Source: JANWXD01 sp037446115 (GTDB taxonomy: Bacteria > Acidobacteriota > Terriglobia > Bryobacterales > Bryobacteraceae). Taken from it: a stretch of 64,000 nucleotides of DNA. Shown in pieces: positions 51,674 to 60,593 of this stretch. The DNA lies in the NCBI GenBank assembly GCA_037446115.1, contig JBBIJF010000019.1, positions 19,830 to 83,829 on the forward strand, read 5' to 3'. The translations under genes were made by a program, and so were the position numbers. How positions within the stretch are numbered: the stretch's first letter is position 1; every line of letters starts with the position of its first letter. The notes below the pieces were generated by a model that searched no databases, was not told the origin of the DNA, and worked only from the letters and a program-made list of their open reading frames with translations.

Positions 51674-53573
51674 CCCGGGGAGGCGCCCGGGGCCCGGAGT
51701 CCTGCTCGCCCTCCTGCTGTGGCCTTTCCTGCTCGGCGCGCAGCGGCTCGATCCGGTCAAGTGGGGCCTTTCCGTCGAACCCGCAAGAGTTCCGCCCGGC
51801 GGAGCCTTTCTGGCCCGCCTGACGGCTAGGATCGAGCCCGGCTGGCATCTTTACTCGCTTTCAACGCCAGCGGGAGGGCCGATTCCCACCACATTGAGGC
51901 TTGCGGACAACCCCTCGGTGGCACGCTATCGCATCTACCAGCCTCCCCCGAAACGCACTTTCGATCCGAACTTCAAGCTGGACGTCGAAGCCTACGAAAA
52001 CCGGGTCGAATTTCTGCTGGAAGTGGAACTGCGTTCCGATGCCCCGGCAGGCCCGCTGGAACTCGCGGCGCAAGCCCGCTACCAGGCCTGCGATGCCAAG
52101 CAGTGCCTCCTTCCGGTGTGGCGCACCGCGACGGCCACCGTACACGTGGATCCCTCTGCTACCGCCGCTCGCGTCGTCATCCCTACCGGATATTTGCTGT
52201 TCGAGCCTTCCGGTCCGGCCTCGGCCTCAGCCCCGGCGCCGGCTTCCCGCCCGGAGCCGCAGGATCGCGGCTTGATGCTCTTCCTGGCGGTGGCCTTCGG
52301 CTTCGGACTGGCCGCCGTCTTCACGCCGTGCGTGTTTCCCATGATCCCGATCACGGTGTCGTTTTTCGTCAACCAGCAGGCGGCATCGCGAAAAGGAAGC
52401 CTCGGCCAGGCGCTGCTGTTTTGTCTCGGCATCATCGTTCTGTTCTCATCGCTCGGCGTGGTGACGACCGCTGTGCTCGGACCCTTCGGCGCCCAGCAGC
52501 TTGCCTCGAACCCGTGGGTGAACGGGTTCATCGCTTTGGTTTTCTTCGTGTTCGGGCTCAGCCTGCTGGGCGCCTTCGAACTGACGATTCCCTCCGGGAT
52601 CCTCACGCGCCTGGACCGGGCTTCGCAGCGCGGCGGAACGCTCGGAACGCTGCTGATGGGACTGACCTTCTCGCTGACCGCCTTTGCCTGCGTGGGCCCC
52701 TTCGTCGGGACGCTTCTGGCGGGTTCGCTGACCGCCGGGGGTCTGCGGCCCTTGGGGGGAATGGTCTCTTTCGCCGCGGGTCTGGCGCTTCCCTTTTTCT
52801 TCCTGGCTCTGTTCCCGTCGTATCTGAAGCGCCTGCCGAAAAGCGGCGGCTGGATGTCCCGCGTCAAGGTGGTGCTCGGCTTCGTGGTGCTGGCCGTGAT
52901 GCTCAAGTACCTGAGCAACGTGGACGCCGTGATGCAGTGGAACTTCCTAACGCGGGAGCGCTTCCTGGCTGCCTGGGTGGTGCTGTTTGCGCTGCCCGGC
53001 CTCTACCTGCTGGGCTTCCTCCGCATGGAGGGGATTCGGGCAGAAGAGCCTGTGGGTACCGCACGACTGGTGCTGGGAGCAGCCTTTCTGGTTTTCTCGA
53101 TCAGCTTGATTCCGGGCATGTTCGGCGCCCGGCTCGGAGAGCTCGAAGCTTACGTGCCGCCGCCTCCTGCATCCGGCTTGACCGGAGGGACCGCGGCATC
53201 CGGCCAGGTCTGGCTCAAGAATCAGTACCGCGAGGCGCTGGCCCAGGCACGAGCCGAAGGCAAGCTCGTGCTGGTGAGCTTCACCGGATACGCCTGCACG
53301 AATTGCCACTGGATGAAGGCCAACATGTTTCCGCGGCCGGAGATCGCGGCTCGCCTGAAGGATTTCGTCCTGGTTGAGCTGTACACCGACGGCACGGACG
53401 CCGCTTCCGAGGAAAACCAGCGCCTGCTTGAATCCAAGTTTGCGACGACCGCGATCCCTTACTACGCGATTTTGGATCCTGACGAGCGCGTGGTGGCCAC
53501 CTTTGCCGGACTCACGCGCAGCAGCGCAGAGTTTCTGGCATTCCTCAATCCGGTGGTGAAATCACAGCAGTAA
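51648..53573 (+). CDS. dsbD: Thiol:disulfide interchange protein DsbD
   Basis: The 641-residue protein passes electrons from cytoplasmic thioredoxin to the periplasm. After an N-terminal signal anchor (VLLALLLWPFLLGA) comes the alpha domain with CDAKQC (C148, C153). An eight-helix beta domain follows, with C228 in FTPCVFPMIP and C348 in FACVGPF, and the gamma domain has a thioredoxin-like CTNC (C550, C553) in YACTNCHWMK. The gamma motif CTNC differs from the usual CVAC. ATG 51648 lies inside plsX, so translation is probably coupled. Likely clients in this window are the cytochrome and the DsbA-like fusion at 62195. Confidence 0.9.
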   Translation: MHWLWIRNSPGRRPGPGVLLALLLWPFLLGAQRLDPVKWGLSVEPARVPPGGAFLARLTARIEPGWHLYSLSTPAGGPIPTTLRLADNPSVARYRIYQPPPKRTFDPNFKLDVEAYENRVEFLLEVELRSDAPAGPLELAAQARYQACDAKQCLLPVWRTATATVHVDPSATAARVVIPTGYLLFEPSGPASASAPAPASRPEPQDRGLMLFLAVAFGFGLAAVFTPCVFPMIPITVSFFVNQQAASRKGSLGQALLFCLGIIVLFSSLGVVTTAVLGPFGAQQLASNPWVNGFIALVFFVFGLSLLGAFELTIPSGILTRLDRASQRGGTLGTLLMGLTFSLTAFACVGPFVGTLLAGSLTAGGLRPLGGMVSFAAGLALPFFFLALFPSYLKRLPKSGGWMSRVKVVLGFVVLAVMLKYLSNVDAVMQWNFLTRERFLAAWVVLFALPGLYLLGFLRMEGIRAEEPVGTARLVLGAAFLVFSISLIPGMFGARLGELEAYVPPPPASGLTGGTAASGQVWLKNQYREALAQARAEGKLVLVSFTGYACTNCHWMKANMFPRPEIAARLKDFVLVELYTDGTDAASEENQRLLESKFATTAIPYYAILDPDERVVATFAGLTRSSAEFLAFLNPVVKSQQ

Positions 53574-53816
53574 CCCGCCGCACGACCCCTGCGGGCCTGC
53601 CAAAAAAGCGCGACTTTCTGTTGAGTGGCCGGGGACCGCCCAGCCATGAGCCAGGATGCCTCTGGGGCAAGACGAACGCCTCTTCGCTCAAGCGTTGCGG
53701 AGCCCGCCGGGCGCGGTTTATTTTTGCAAAGAGCCGGTACTGCCGCGGACTTCCCCGGACTTCCAGAGGGTCTTGACAAATTTTTTTTGCGTTACGTTCC
53801 GCTCAGGAGGTGGCGG

Positions 53817-53999
53817 ATGAGATCAATACTGAGGGCGTTGGCCATCGGGCACCTCCTGGTGGCCTCACTTATGAGCGTCGAATGCACGAGCGCCTATTAC
53901 GAGGATTGGTACTGCACTGCCTGCTGGGTGTGGAACGAGCCGCTTGGGCAGTGGATCCAGATCAGCGCAGATTGGGTGCAAGTGCTGATCACGTATTAA
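53817..53999 (+). CDS. Small secreted Trp/Cys-rich protein
   Basis: The 60-residue product begins with a signal peptide (LRALAIGHLLVASLMSVEC). The mature part (TSAYYEDWYCTACWVWNEPLGQWIQISADWVQVLITY) is unusually rich in Trp (6) and Tyr, with a CTAC pair and an all-hydrophobic end. AGGAGGTGG lies 5 nt before ATG 53817, a very strong ribosome site. TTGACA stands at 53773-53778, but a -10 at proper spacing is not clear. I do not recognise the family. It precedes another secreted unknown at 54041 on the same strand. Confidence 0.6.
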   Translation: MRSILRALAIGHLLVASLMSVECTSAYYEDWYCTACWVWNEPLGQWIQISADWVQVLITY

Positions 54000-54040
54000 C
54001 CTTCCGTACAATTGCGTATGCGTAAAGGAGGGAGAACCCT

Positions 54041-54766
54041 ATGACAACTCTCAGGCGAATGCTGGCTGCAATGCCACTCCTAAGTCTATGTGTAACGTTC
54101 GCGGCGCAGCTCCCACCGCCCCCGGCCGTCCGCGATGAGCCTCGCAGTCCGGCCCAAATTGGGGGAGCTACCGCGTGCGGAGTCCGGGTAGGCGGAAAAG
54201 TTGAACTTGGAAGGACTACCTCCGGTGCGGGGCAACTCGTCTTCTCCAATGAGAGTCCAAAACCGGTGGCGGCTATCGCAGGTGAAATGATTTACGAGAC
54301 CGGCAGTGGGTCTACCTCCTACCCCTGGACGCACTCGTATCTGGGGGGAATCGCCCGGGCGCGGGCTTTTCTTCCTCCTGGGAAGAGCAGTTCCGTACCC
54401 CCGACTGCCACCAACGTCACTACGCCAACGGACTTCGTCAAGGCCGTCCGTGCCCAAGTCACAGGGGTGGTCTTTGCCGACGGGACGACTTGCGGGGCGA
54501 GAGGAGAATCACTGCGAAAGTACCTGATCTGGAGAGCCGGAGCGGCCCGCCTCGATCTGGAAAAGGTGACGCTGGCGTTTCAAAAACTGCCCGCCAGTGA
54601 GTTCGAAAAGTTGGTCAAGGCGGGGATCTTGAAGCAGGGTGAGATGTGGCTCAATCTCGTATTGCAGCACGAACTGTTGGACGAAAACGGGCGACTCAGG
54701 GCCGACGTCCAACAGCGCCTCGAGAAGCTGGCCGCCAACCTGGAAAAGCCCCTGGACACCCCATAG
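54041..54766 (+). CDS. Secreted protein of unknown function
   Basis: The 241-residue protein has a signal peptide (MTTLRRMLAAMPLLSLCVTFAAQ) followed by a Pro-rich linker (LPPPPAVRDEP). Residues about 40-150 look like a beta-sandwich (GKVELGRTTSGAGQLVFSNESPKPVAAIAGEMIYET) with two Cys (CGVRVGG and TTCGARGE) that could pair. The last ~90 residues are helical and charged (LASEFEKLVKAGILKQ-like, LQQRLEKLAANLEKPL). AAGGAGGGAG gives a strong ribosome site. No family is recognised. It stands 41 bp after the small Trp/Cys-rich gene and may be co-transcribed. Confidence 0.65.
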   Translation: MTTLRRMLAAMPLLSLCVTFAAQLPPPPAVRDEPRSPAQIGGATACGVRVGGKVELGRTTSGAGQLVFSNESPKPVAAIAGEMIYETGSGSTSYPWTHSYLGGIARARAFLPPGKSSSVPPTATNVTTPTDFVKAVRAQVTGVVFADGTTCGARGESLRKYLIWRAGAARLDLEKVTLAFQKLPASEFEKLVKAGILKQGEMWLNLVLQHELLDENGRLRADVQQRLEKLAANLEKPLDTP

Positions 54767-54903
54767 CCCGGTTAACACCTCGGACACCGCGCCCGGGGCT
54801 TGGAACCAGCCAGGCTAATATTTTTTCGTTATTGTCTGAGCCGCCGCAGTCCGGATATCATCATCCTGACCTGATCCATCTCACTCAGAGGGATCCTGCA
54901 AGA

Positions 54904-57699
54904 ATGTATAGCCGGCGCGCAGCACACGCTTTAGGGGCAGGCGTTGTGCTCCTGCTCGTAAACTCCGCCTACTTATGGGCATTCGCCAGCCCCAGCATCT
55001 TTTACATGGCCAACGTGCTGGCGCACATCCTGCTCGGGGTGGCGCTGGCGGCAGTGACGGCGTGGGTTCTCATCCGGCGACCGGACTGGAGGCGGGAAGC
55101 GCGCCTGGCCGTGGGGTTCCTGGGAGGTTCGGCCGCTTTCGGCCTCTACCTGACCTGGGCCGGCGCTCTGCGACCCAATCGGTGGGCCCTCTGGGCTCAC
55201 ATTGCGCTCGCCGTAGCAGGGATGGCGGCTCTGGTGCGCTACGCACGCGGCAAAGCTCTGGCGTGCGGAGGTGTCTGGGTGCATTTCGCCCGGGCGCTCC
55301 AGGGGGCAGCAATCCTTCTGGTGGCTTTGCCCGCCGTTACACACACCAAGGAGAGGCTGTGGCCTAACCCGCCGCGCGAGATCCGCAACCCGCTGGTTGT
55401 GCCGACCTCGATGGAAGAGGAAGGCCTGGGACCCCAGTCCCCGCTGTGGCCCTCGGCGGCCAGGACCACCACCGGAGAGTTGATTCCGTCAGACTTTTTC
55501 CTCGACTCCAAGGTCTGCGGCGAGTGTCACAAGGACATCTACGAGCAGTGGCTCAGTTCCGCGCACCGGTTTTCCTCGTTCAACAATCAGTTCTACCGCA
55601 AATCCATCGAATACATGCAGAGCATCGTGGGCACCAAACCGAGCCGCTGGTGTGCCGGCTGCCACGATCACGCCATGTTTTTCAACGGCCGCTTCGATGT
55701 GCCGGCCATCAAGCAACTGGACACTCCGGAGGCGCATGCGGGGCTGGCCTGCGTTTCCTGCCACTCGATTGTGGACGTGCACGGGACCACGGGTAACGGC
55801 GGTTTCACGATCATGTACCCGCCGCTGCACCGGCTGGCGGTCAGCGATAACCGACTGATCCGCTGGCTCGACCGTTTCCTCACCAACGTGGATCCCGAGC
55901 CCCACCGCCGGACGTTCATGAAGCCGTTCATGCGCAGCTCGGCGGAATTTTGTTCGGCATGTCATAAAGTGCACCTCGATGTGCCGGTAAACAATTACCG
56001 CTGGCTGCGAGGATTTAACGATTACGACAACTGGCAGGCGAGCGGCGTATCGGGTCAGGGAGCCCGATCCTTTTACTATCCGGCGCAGCCGAAAACCTGC
56101 TCGGACTGCCATATGCCGCTAGTTCCTTCCCGCGACCCGGGTAACATCAACGGCATGGTCCATTCCCACCGGTTTGCAGGCGCCAACACCGCGCTCGCTT
56201 ACGTGAACCAGGACGAAAAGCAGATGCAGGTGACCCGGGAGTTCCTGCAGTCGGGCTTCATCACGGTGGATGTCTTTGCAGCCTCTCCCGTGGAGGATCA
56301 GCCGGGCGCGATGCGTATGCTGCGCCGCTCCGGCGAAGGTCCGGAGCTGATGTCCACCTTCGCAGTGGGAGAGGAGGCCGAGCAGACGGGAGATCTCTTT
56401 ATCCGCGAGGTGGGACGCCTGGCCGCGCCGCTGGACAAGGTCGGTACGAAATTCCAGCCCGGATCCACGGTGCGTGTGGACGTGGTGGTGCGCACGCGGG
56501 CCATCGGTCATTTCTTCCCGGGCGGCACGGTGGACGCATTTGACGTGTGGCTGGAGGTGCAGGCCCGGGACGCGACCGGGCGGATCATTTTCTGGAGTGG
56601 AAAAGTCGAAGACGGCGGCCGGGGGCCTGTCGAGAAGGGCGCGCACTTCTATCGCTCTTACATGCTGGACGCCGAGGGCAATCCCATCAACAAGCGCAAT
56701 GCCTGGCAAGCCCGCAGCGTGCTTTACGTCCGGCTCATTCCGCCCGGAGCCGCCGATGTGGCGCATTACTTACTCAGGATTCCCCGCGATGCTCGAGGGC
56801 CTGTCACGATCACGGCGAAGCTGAACCACAGGAAGTTCTCTTACTATTACACGCAGTTCTCCTATGCAGGGGAGCCGGCGCCCGGCCAGCCGCCGACGCT
56901 TGTCAGCACCCACCACGACAGCCGGATCTTCACGTTTCATCCTTCCAACATTCCAAAGAACGTCTCCGGGCTCATCAAGGACCGGATTCCGGATCTTCCG
57001 ATCCTGACGCTGGCTGAGGCGACGGCGAAGCTGGAGCTTGCCCGCCCGGGTGAGGAAACTCGGTGGGAGCCGGTGGTGCGCAAAGAAGACTGGGAGCGCT
57101 GGAACGACTGGGGTATCGGCCTTCTGCTTCAGGGAGATCTCAAAGGCGCCGAATATGCATTCCGCCGCGTCACCGAGGCCGCCCCCAACTATGCGGACGG
57201 CTGGCTCAATGTGGCGCGCGCGCTGATCCAGGAAGGCCAGACCGAGGCGGCCAAGCCTTTCCTGGAACGGGCACTGCGCATCAACCCGAAACTCGGCCGG
57301 ACTCACTTCTTCAAGGCCATGGTGCAAAAGGCCGACGGAGATTACGACGGCGCGCTGGCGTCCCTGCGCACGGTGGCATCCATGTATCCTCGCGACCGCG
57401 TGGTCCTGAACCAGATGGGCCGGATTCTGTTTCTGAAGCGGGACTACCGGAAGGCCATCGAAGTGTTCCAACAGGTTCTGGCCGTGGATCCGGAAGATGT
57501 GCAGGCCCACTACAACCTCATGCTGTGCTACCGCGGGCTCGGCGACTTCGAGAACGCACGCCGAGAAGAGAAACTGTTCCGGCGCTTCAAGGCCGATGAA
57601 GCCTCCCAGACCATCACACAGAAGCCGCGGCTGCTCAACCCGGAGGACAACAACGAACGCCAGCGAATTCATGACCATGAGAGTGTTCCCCTTGACTAG
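54904..57699 (+). CDS. Membrane-anchored pentahaem cytochrome c with TPR domain
   Basis: The 931-residue protein starts with about four membrane helices (LGAGVVLLLVNSAYLWAF, FYMANVLAHILLGVALAAVTAWV, AVGFLGGSAAFGLYLTW, AHIALAVAGMAALV), then an exported domain with five CxxCH haem sites: CGECH (C205), CAGCH (C250), CVSCH (C283), CSACH (C350) and CSDCH (C399). A beta-rich region (about 430-690) follows, and the C-terminus is a TPR array (WNDWGIGLLLQGDLKGAEYAFRRVTEAAPNYADGWLNVARALI and repeats). It probably passes electrons in the periplasm and binds a partner through the TPRs. The CRTAC1 gene starts 29 bp inside its end. ATG 54904 starts the first membrane helix; the frame is open to 54646. Confidence 0.88.
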   Translation: MYSRRAAHALGAGVVLLLVNSAYLWAFASPSIFYMANVLAHILLGVALAAVTAWVLIRRPDWRREARLAVGFLGGSAAFGLYLTWAGALRPNRWALWAHIALAVAGMAALVRYARGKALACGGVWVHFARALQGAAILLVALPAVTHTKERLWPNPPREIRNPLVVPTSMEEEGLGPQSPLWPSAARTTTGELIPSDFFLDSKVCGECHKDIYEQWLSSAHRFSSFNNQFYRKSIEYMQSIVGTKPSRWCAGCHDHAMFFNGRFDVPAIKQLDTPEAHAGLACVSCHSIVDVHGTTGNGGFTIMYPPLHRLAVSDNRLIRWLDRFLTNVDPEPHRRTFMKPFMRSSAEFCSACHKVHLDVPVNNYRWLRGFNDYDNWQASGVSGQGARSFYYPAQPKTCSDCHMPLVPSRDPGNINGMVHSHRFAGANTALAYVNQDEKQMQVTREFLQSGFITVDVFAASPVEDQPGAMRMLRRSGEGPELMSTFAVGEEAEQTGDLFIREVGRLAAPLDKVGTKFQPGSTVRVDVVVRTRAIGHFFPGGTVDAFDVWLEVQARDATGRIIFWSGKVEDGGRGPVEKGAHFYRSYMLDAEGNPINKRNAWQARSVLYVRLIPPGAADVAHYLLRIPRDARGPVTITAKLNHRKFSYYYTQFSYAGEPAPGQPPTLVSTHHDSRIFTFHPSNIPKNVSGLIKDRIPDLPILTLAEATAKLELARPGEETRWEPVVRKEDWERWNDWGIGLLLQGDLKGAEYAFRRVTEAAPNYADGWLNVARALIQEGQTEAAKPFLERALRINPKLGRTHFFKAMVQKADGDYDGALASLRTVASMYPRDRVVLNQMGRILFLKRDYRKAIEVFQQVLAVDPEDVQAHYNLMLCYRGLGDFENARREEKLFRRFKADEASQTITQKPRLLNPEDNNERQRIHDHESVPLD

Positions 57700-59365
57700 G
57701 TCCCGGTTGCGCGGGATTGCGGCCGGGCTGGCCAGCGCCCTGGTGATGTCGGCACAAGTCGTCTTCACCGACGTGACGGCGTCGGCCGGGGTTAAATTCG
57801 TGCACAACAGCGGGCGCGCCGGCAAGAAATGGCTCCCCGAGACGCTGGGCTCCGGCTGCGCCTTCTTCGATGCCGACGGCGACGGCTGGCTGGACATCTT
57901 CCTGGTAAACTCGCGCGACTGGACGCCGCGCGGCCGCCGCTCTCTGCCCGCTCTTTACCGCAATAACCGGAACGGGACGTTTACCAACGTCACGGCGGGT
58001 TCGGGGCTGGATGTGGAACTTTACGGCCTAGGGGTCGCCATCGGCGATTTCGACAACGACGGCCGCGATGATCTCTACTTGACCGCCCTCGAAGGGGACC
58101 GGCTCTTTCGCAACGAGGGCAATTTCCGTTTCCGCGACGTCACGCGCCTGTCGGGGATCCGGAATGCGGACTTCGGCACGAGCGCCGCCTGGTTCGATTA
58201 CGACCGCGACGGCAAGCTGGACCTGTTCGTCGCCAATTACGTCAAGTGGACACCCAAGGGGGATCTCTGGTGTTCGCTGGACGGAGCAACGAAGTCCTAC
58301 TGCACGCCGGAGTCGTATAGGGGCACCTCTTCGCGCCTGTTCCGCAATCTCGGGGGCGGCAAGTTCGAGGACGCAAGCCGCCGCGCACGCGTGGACGACC
58401 CGACGAGCAAGTCCCTCGGGGTGGCGATTCTGGATTACGACGGCGACGGCTGGCCGGACATTTTCGTGGCCAACGACACCCAGCCCAACAAACTGTACCG
58501 CAACAACCGCAATGGGACGTTTACGGAGGAAGGCGTTTCCGCCGGTGTGGCCTTCGGCGAGGACGGCGTCGCCCGGGGGGCCATGGGCACTGACGCCGCC
58601 GACTATGACGGCTGCGGCCGCCCCCACCTGCTGGTTGGCAATTTCTCCAACGAAATGCTGGGGCTCTACCACAACGAAGGCAACGGCCTGTTCGTGGACG
58701 AGGCGCCGCGCTCGACGGTGGGCAAGGCCAGTCTCCTGACGCTGGCGTTTGCGGTTTTCTACTTCGACTACGACTTGGACGGACGACTGGATCTGTTCGC
58801 CGCCAACGGGCACATCGAAGAAGAGATCAACCGGGTGCAGCCCAAGGTCAGCTATCGCCAGCCGCCCCACGTGTTCCGCAATCTGGGCAGGGGGCGCTTC
58901 GAAGAGGTGACCCGGTCACTGGGGACGGCCTTGGCGCGGCCGATCGTGGCCCGGGGCGCCGCCTACGGCGATTATGACCGCGACGGCGACCTGGACCTGC
59001 TCATCACCACCAACCACGGCCCGGCGTACCTGTTCCGCAACGATGGAGGCAACCGGAATCGGTGGATTTCCATCCGGACCCAGGGCACCAGGTCCAACCG
59101 CGACGGCATCGGCGCGGTAGTGCGAGTGGAGAGCGCCTCGGGGCGGCACTGGCGCATGGTGCACAGCGGTTCGAGCTACTGCTCCCAGAGCGATCTGGCC
59201 CTGACCTTCGGTCTCGGCCAAGACCCGATTGTGAAGGTCGTGGAGATCGAATGGCCCTCCGGACTCAAACAGCGCTTCACCAACATCGCCACAAATCAGT
59301 TTCTGGTGGCGGTGGAAGGACAAGGCCTGCGTCCGGCGGCCGTGGCGCAGCCTGTGAAACGCTAG
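57671..59365 (+). CDS. CRTAC1-family protein paired with the multihaem cytochrome
   Basis: The 564-residue secreted protein has a signal peptide (RLRGIAAGLASALVMSAQ) and FG-GAP blades with Asp loops (DADGDGWLDIF, DFDNDGRDDLY, DYDRDGKLDLF, DYDGDGWPDIF, DYDLDGRLDLF, DYDRDGDLDLL). The ASPIC/UnbV C-terminus has RWISIRTQGTRSNRDGIGAVVRV and VEIEWPSGLKQRF. It is the same family as the gene at 47176. Its overlap of 29 bp with the cytochrome-TPR gene is a recurring pair in Acidobacteriota, so a functional complex is likely. ATG 57671 or 57677 could be used; neither has a strong ribosome site. Confidence 0.88.
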   Translation: MTMRVFPLTRSRLRGIAAGLASALVMSAQVVFTDVTASAGVKFVHNSGRAGKKWLPETLGSGCAFFDADGDGWLDIFLVNSRDWTPRGRRSLPALYRNNRNGTFTNVTAGSGLDVELYGLGVAIGDFDNDGRDDLYLTALEGDRLFRNEGNFRFRDVTRLSGIRNADFGTSAAWFDYDRDGKLDLFVANYVKWTPKGDLWCSLDGATKSYCTPESYRGTSSRLFRNLGGGKFEDASRRARVDDPTSKSLGVAILDYDGDGWPDIFVANDTQPNKLYRNNRNGTFTEEGVSAGVAFGEDGVARGAMGTDAADYDGCGRPHLLVGNFSNEMLGLYHNEGNGLFVDEAPRSTVGKASLLTLAFAVFYFDYDLDGRLDLFAANGHIEEEINRVQPKVSYRQPPHVFRNLGRGRFEEVTRSLGTALARPIVARGAAYGDYDRDGDLDLLITTNHGPAYLFRNDGGNRNRWISIRTQGTRSNRDGIGAVVRVESASGRHWRMVHSGSSYCSQSDLALTFGLGQDPIVKVVEIEWPSGLKQRFTNIATNQFLVAVEGQGLRPAAVAQPVKR

Positions 59366-59378
59366 AGCTACCTGCGGC

Positions 59379-59384
59379 TACAAT
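59379..59384 (+). promoter_or_regulatory. -10-like hexamer placing the thiI transcript start at its GTG codon
   Basis: TACAAT (59379-59384) is followed by 6 nt and then GTG 59391. Transcription from it would begin at the first base of the start codon. There is no Shine-Dalgarno sequence. The same spacing and hexamer occur at the M2 peptidase gene (29812). Confidence 0.45.
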
Positions 59385-59390
59385 GGGTGT

Positions 59391-60584
59391 GTGACTCCCG
59401 AAGGCCGCCCGTGGGAGACGCACGTCATCATTCACTACGGCGAGACCGGGCTGAAGGCAGGCAACCGCCCGCGGTTTGAGACGGCGCTTGCGATCAACAT
59501 CCGGCGCCGCGTGCCGGAGAAAGTGCGGCGCATCGGCGGGCGGCTCCTGCTTGCGCTGACCTCGGGATCAGACCGGAGCCGCATCCGCCAAGCGCTCCAG
59601 GAGACCTTCGGCATCGCGAATTTCGCCTTCGCGGCACGCGTGCCCCTGGATTTGGACGCCATCCGCGCCAAGGCCGTAGAGATTGCGACGCAAGCCCGCC
59701 CGGGTTCATTCAAGATCGCGGCAAGGCGCGCCAACAAGCGCTTCCCGTTCACTTCGGAGGAGATCAACCGCCAGGTGGGAGCGGCGGTTGCGGCCTTGGG
59801 CCGTACGGTCCGGCTGCAGGAGCCGGATTTGACGATTCACATCGAGGTCGCCTTCGACGCGACGTACCTGTACACGGACGTGCTGGCAGGTCCGGGCGGG
59901 CTGCCGGTAGGGGCCTCCGGGCGCGTGATGGCGCTCGTCTCGGGAGGCATTGACTCACCGGTCGCCGCTCTGCTGGCGATGAAGCGCGGTTGCAAATGCA
60001 TCCTCGTGCACTTCCACAATTACTCCTTCTACGAAGCGGCGGTGCGCCAGAAGATCCTGGATTTGGCGGCGGTGCTGGCGCGCTTCAACGGGCGCACCCG
60101 CGTGCTCATCGTGCCCTTCCTCGACCTTCAGAAAGGCATCGTCAACAAGACCCCTGCCGAGTCCCGCATGCTGGTCTACCGCCGCGCCATGTTCCGGATC
60201 GCCGAGACGTTGTGCGAGCGCGAAGGCGCCAAGGCGTTGGTCACCGGTGACAATCTGGCCCAGGTGGCCTCACAGACGCTGGACAACCTCCAGGTGATCT
60301 ACGCCGCCGCGCGGCGGCCTGTGATCGCGCCTTTGATGGGATACGACAAGAACGAAATCGTCGGGCTTGCGCGCCGGTTCGGGACTTACGACATCTCGAT
60401 CCGACCCTACAGCGATTGTTGCTCCGCGTTCGTGGCGCGCCACCCCACCACCCGGGGGCGACTGGAGGAGATCGAAGCCTGGGAGCGGGAGGCGGACCTG
60501 GATCCGCTCATCGCCGCGGCGGTTGAGCGCACGGAAATTGTCGTGGTCCGGCCTTCGGGCGTAGAGCGTCCTGTCATAATCTGA
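59391..60584 (+). CDS. thiI: tRNA 4-thiouridine synthetase/thiamine sulfur donor
   Basis: The 397-residue enzyme activates tRNA U8 for thiolation and can supply sulfur for the thiamine thiazole. The N-terminal ferredoxin-like and THUMP domains (to about residue 165; SFKIAARRANKRFPFTSEEINRQVG, YLYTDVLAG) precede the PP-loop domain with SGGIDSP (184-190), GDNLAQVASQTLDN, and YSDCCSAFVARHPTTR. There is no C-terminal rhodanese domain, as in the short Bacillus-type enzyme. GTG 59391 follows a TACAAT hexamer, suggesting a leaderless message. Confidence 0.93.
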   Translation: MTPEGRPWETHVIIHYGETGLKAGNRPRFETALAINIRRRVPEKVRRIGGRLLLALTSGSDRSRIRQALQETFGIANFAFAARVPLDLDAIRAKAVEIATQARPGSFKIAARRANKRFPFTSEEINRQVGAAVAALGRTVRLQEPDLTIHIEVAFDATYLYTDVLAGPGGLPVGASGRVMALVSGGIDSPVAALLAMKRGCKCILVHFHNYSFYEAAVRQKILDLAAVLARFNGRTRVLIVPFLDLQKGIVNKTPAESRMLVYRRAMFRIAETLCEREGAKALVTGDNLAQVASQTLDNLQVIYAAARRPVIAPLMGYDKNEIVGLARRFGTYDISIRPYSDCCSAFVARHPTTRGRLEEIEAWEREADLDPLIAAAVERTEIVVVRPSGVERPVII

Positions 60585-60593
60585 TTCTGACCC

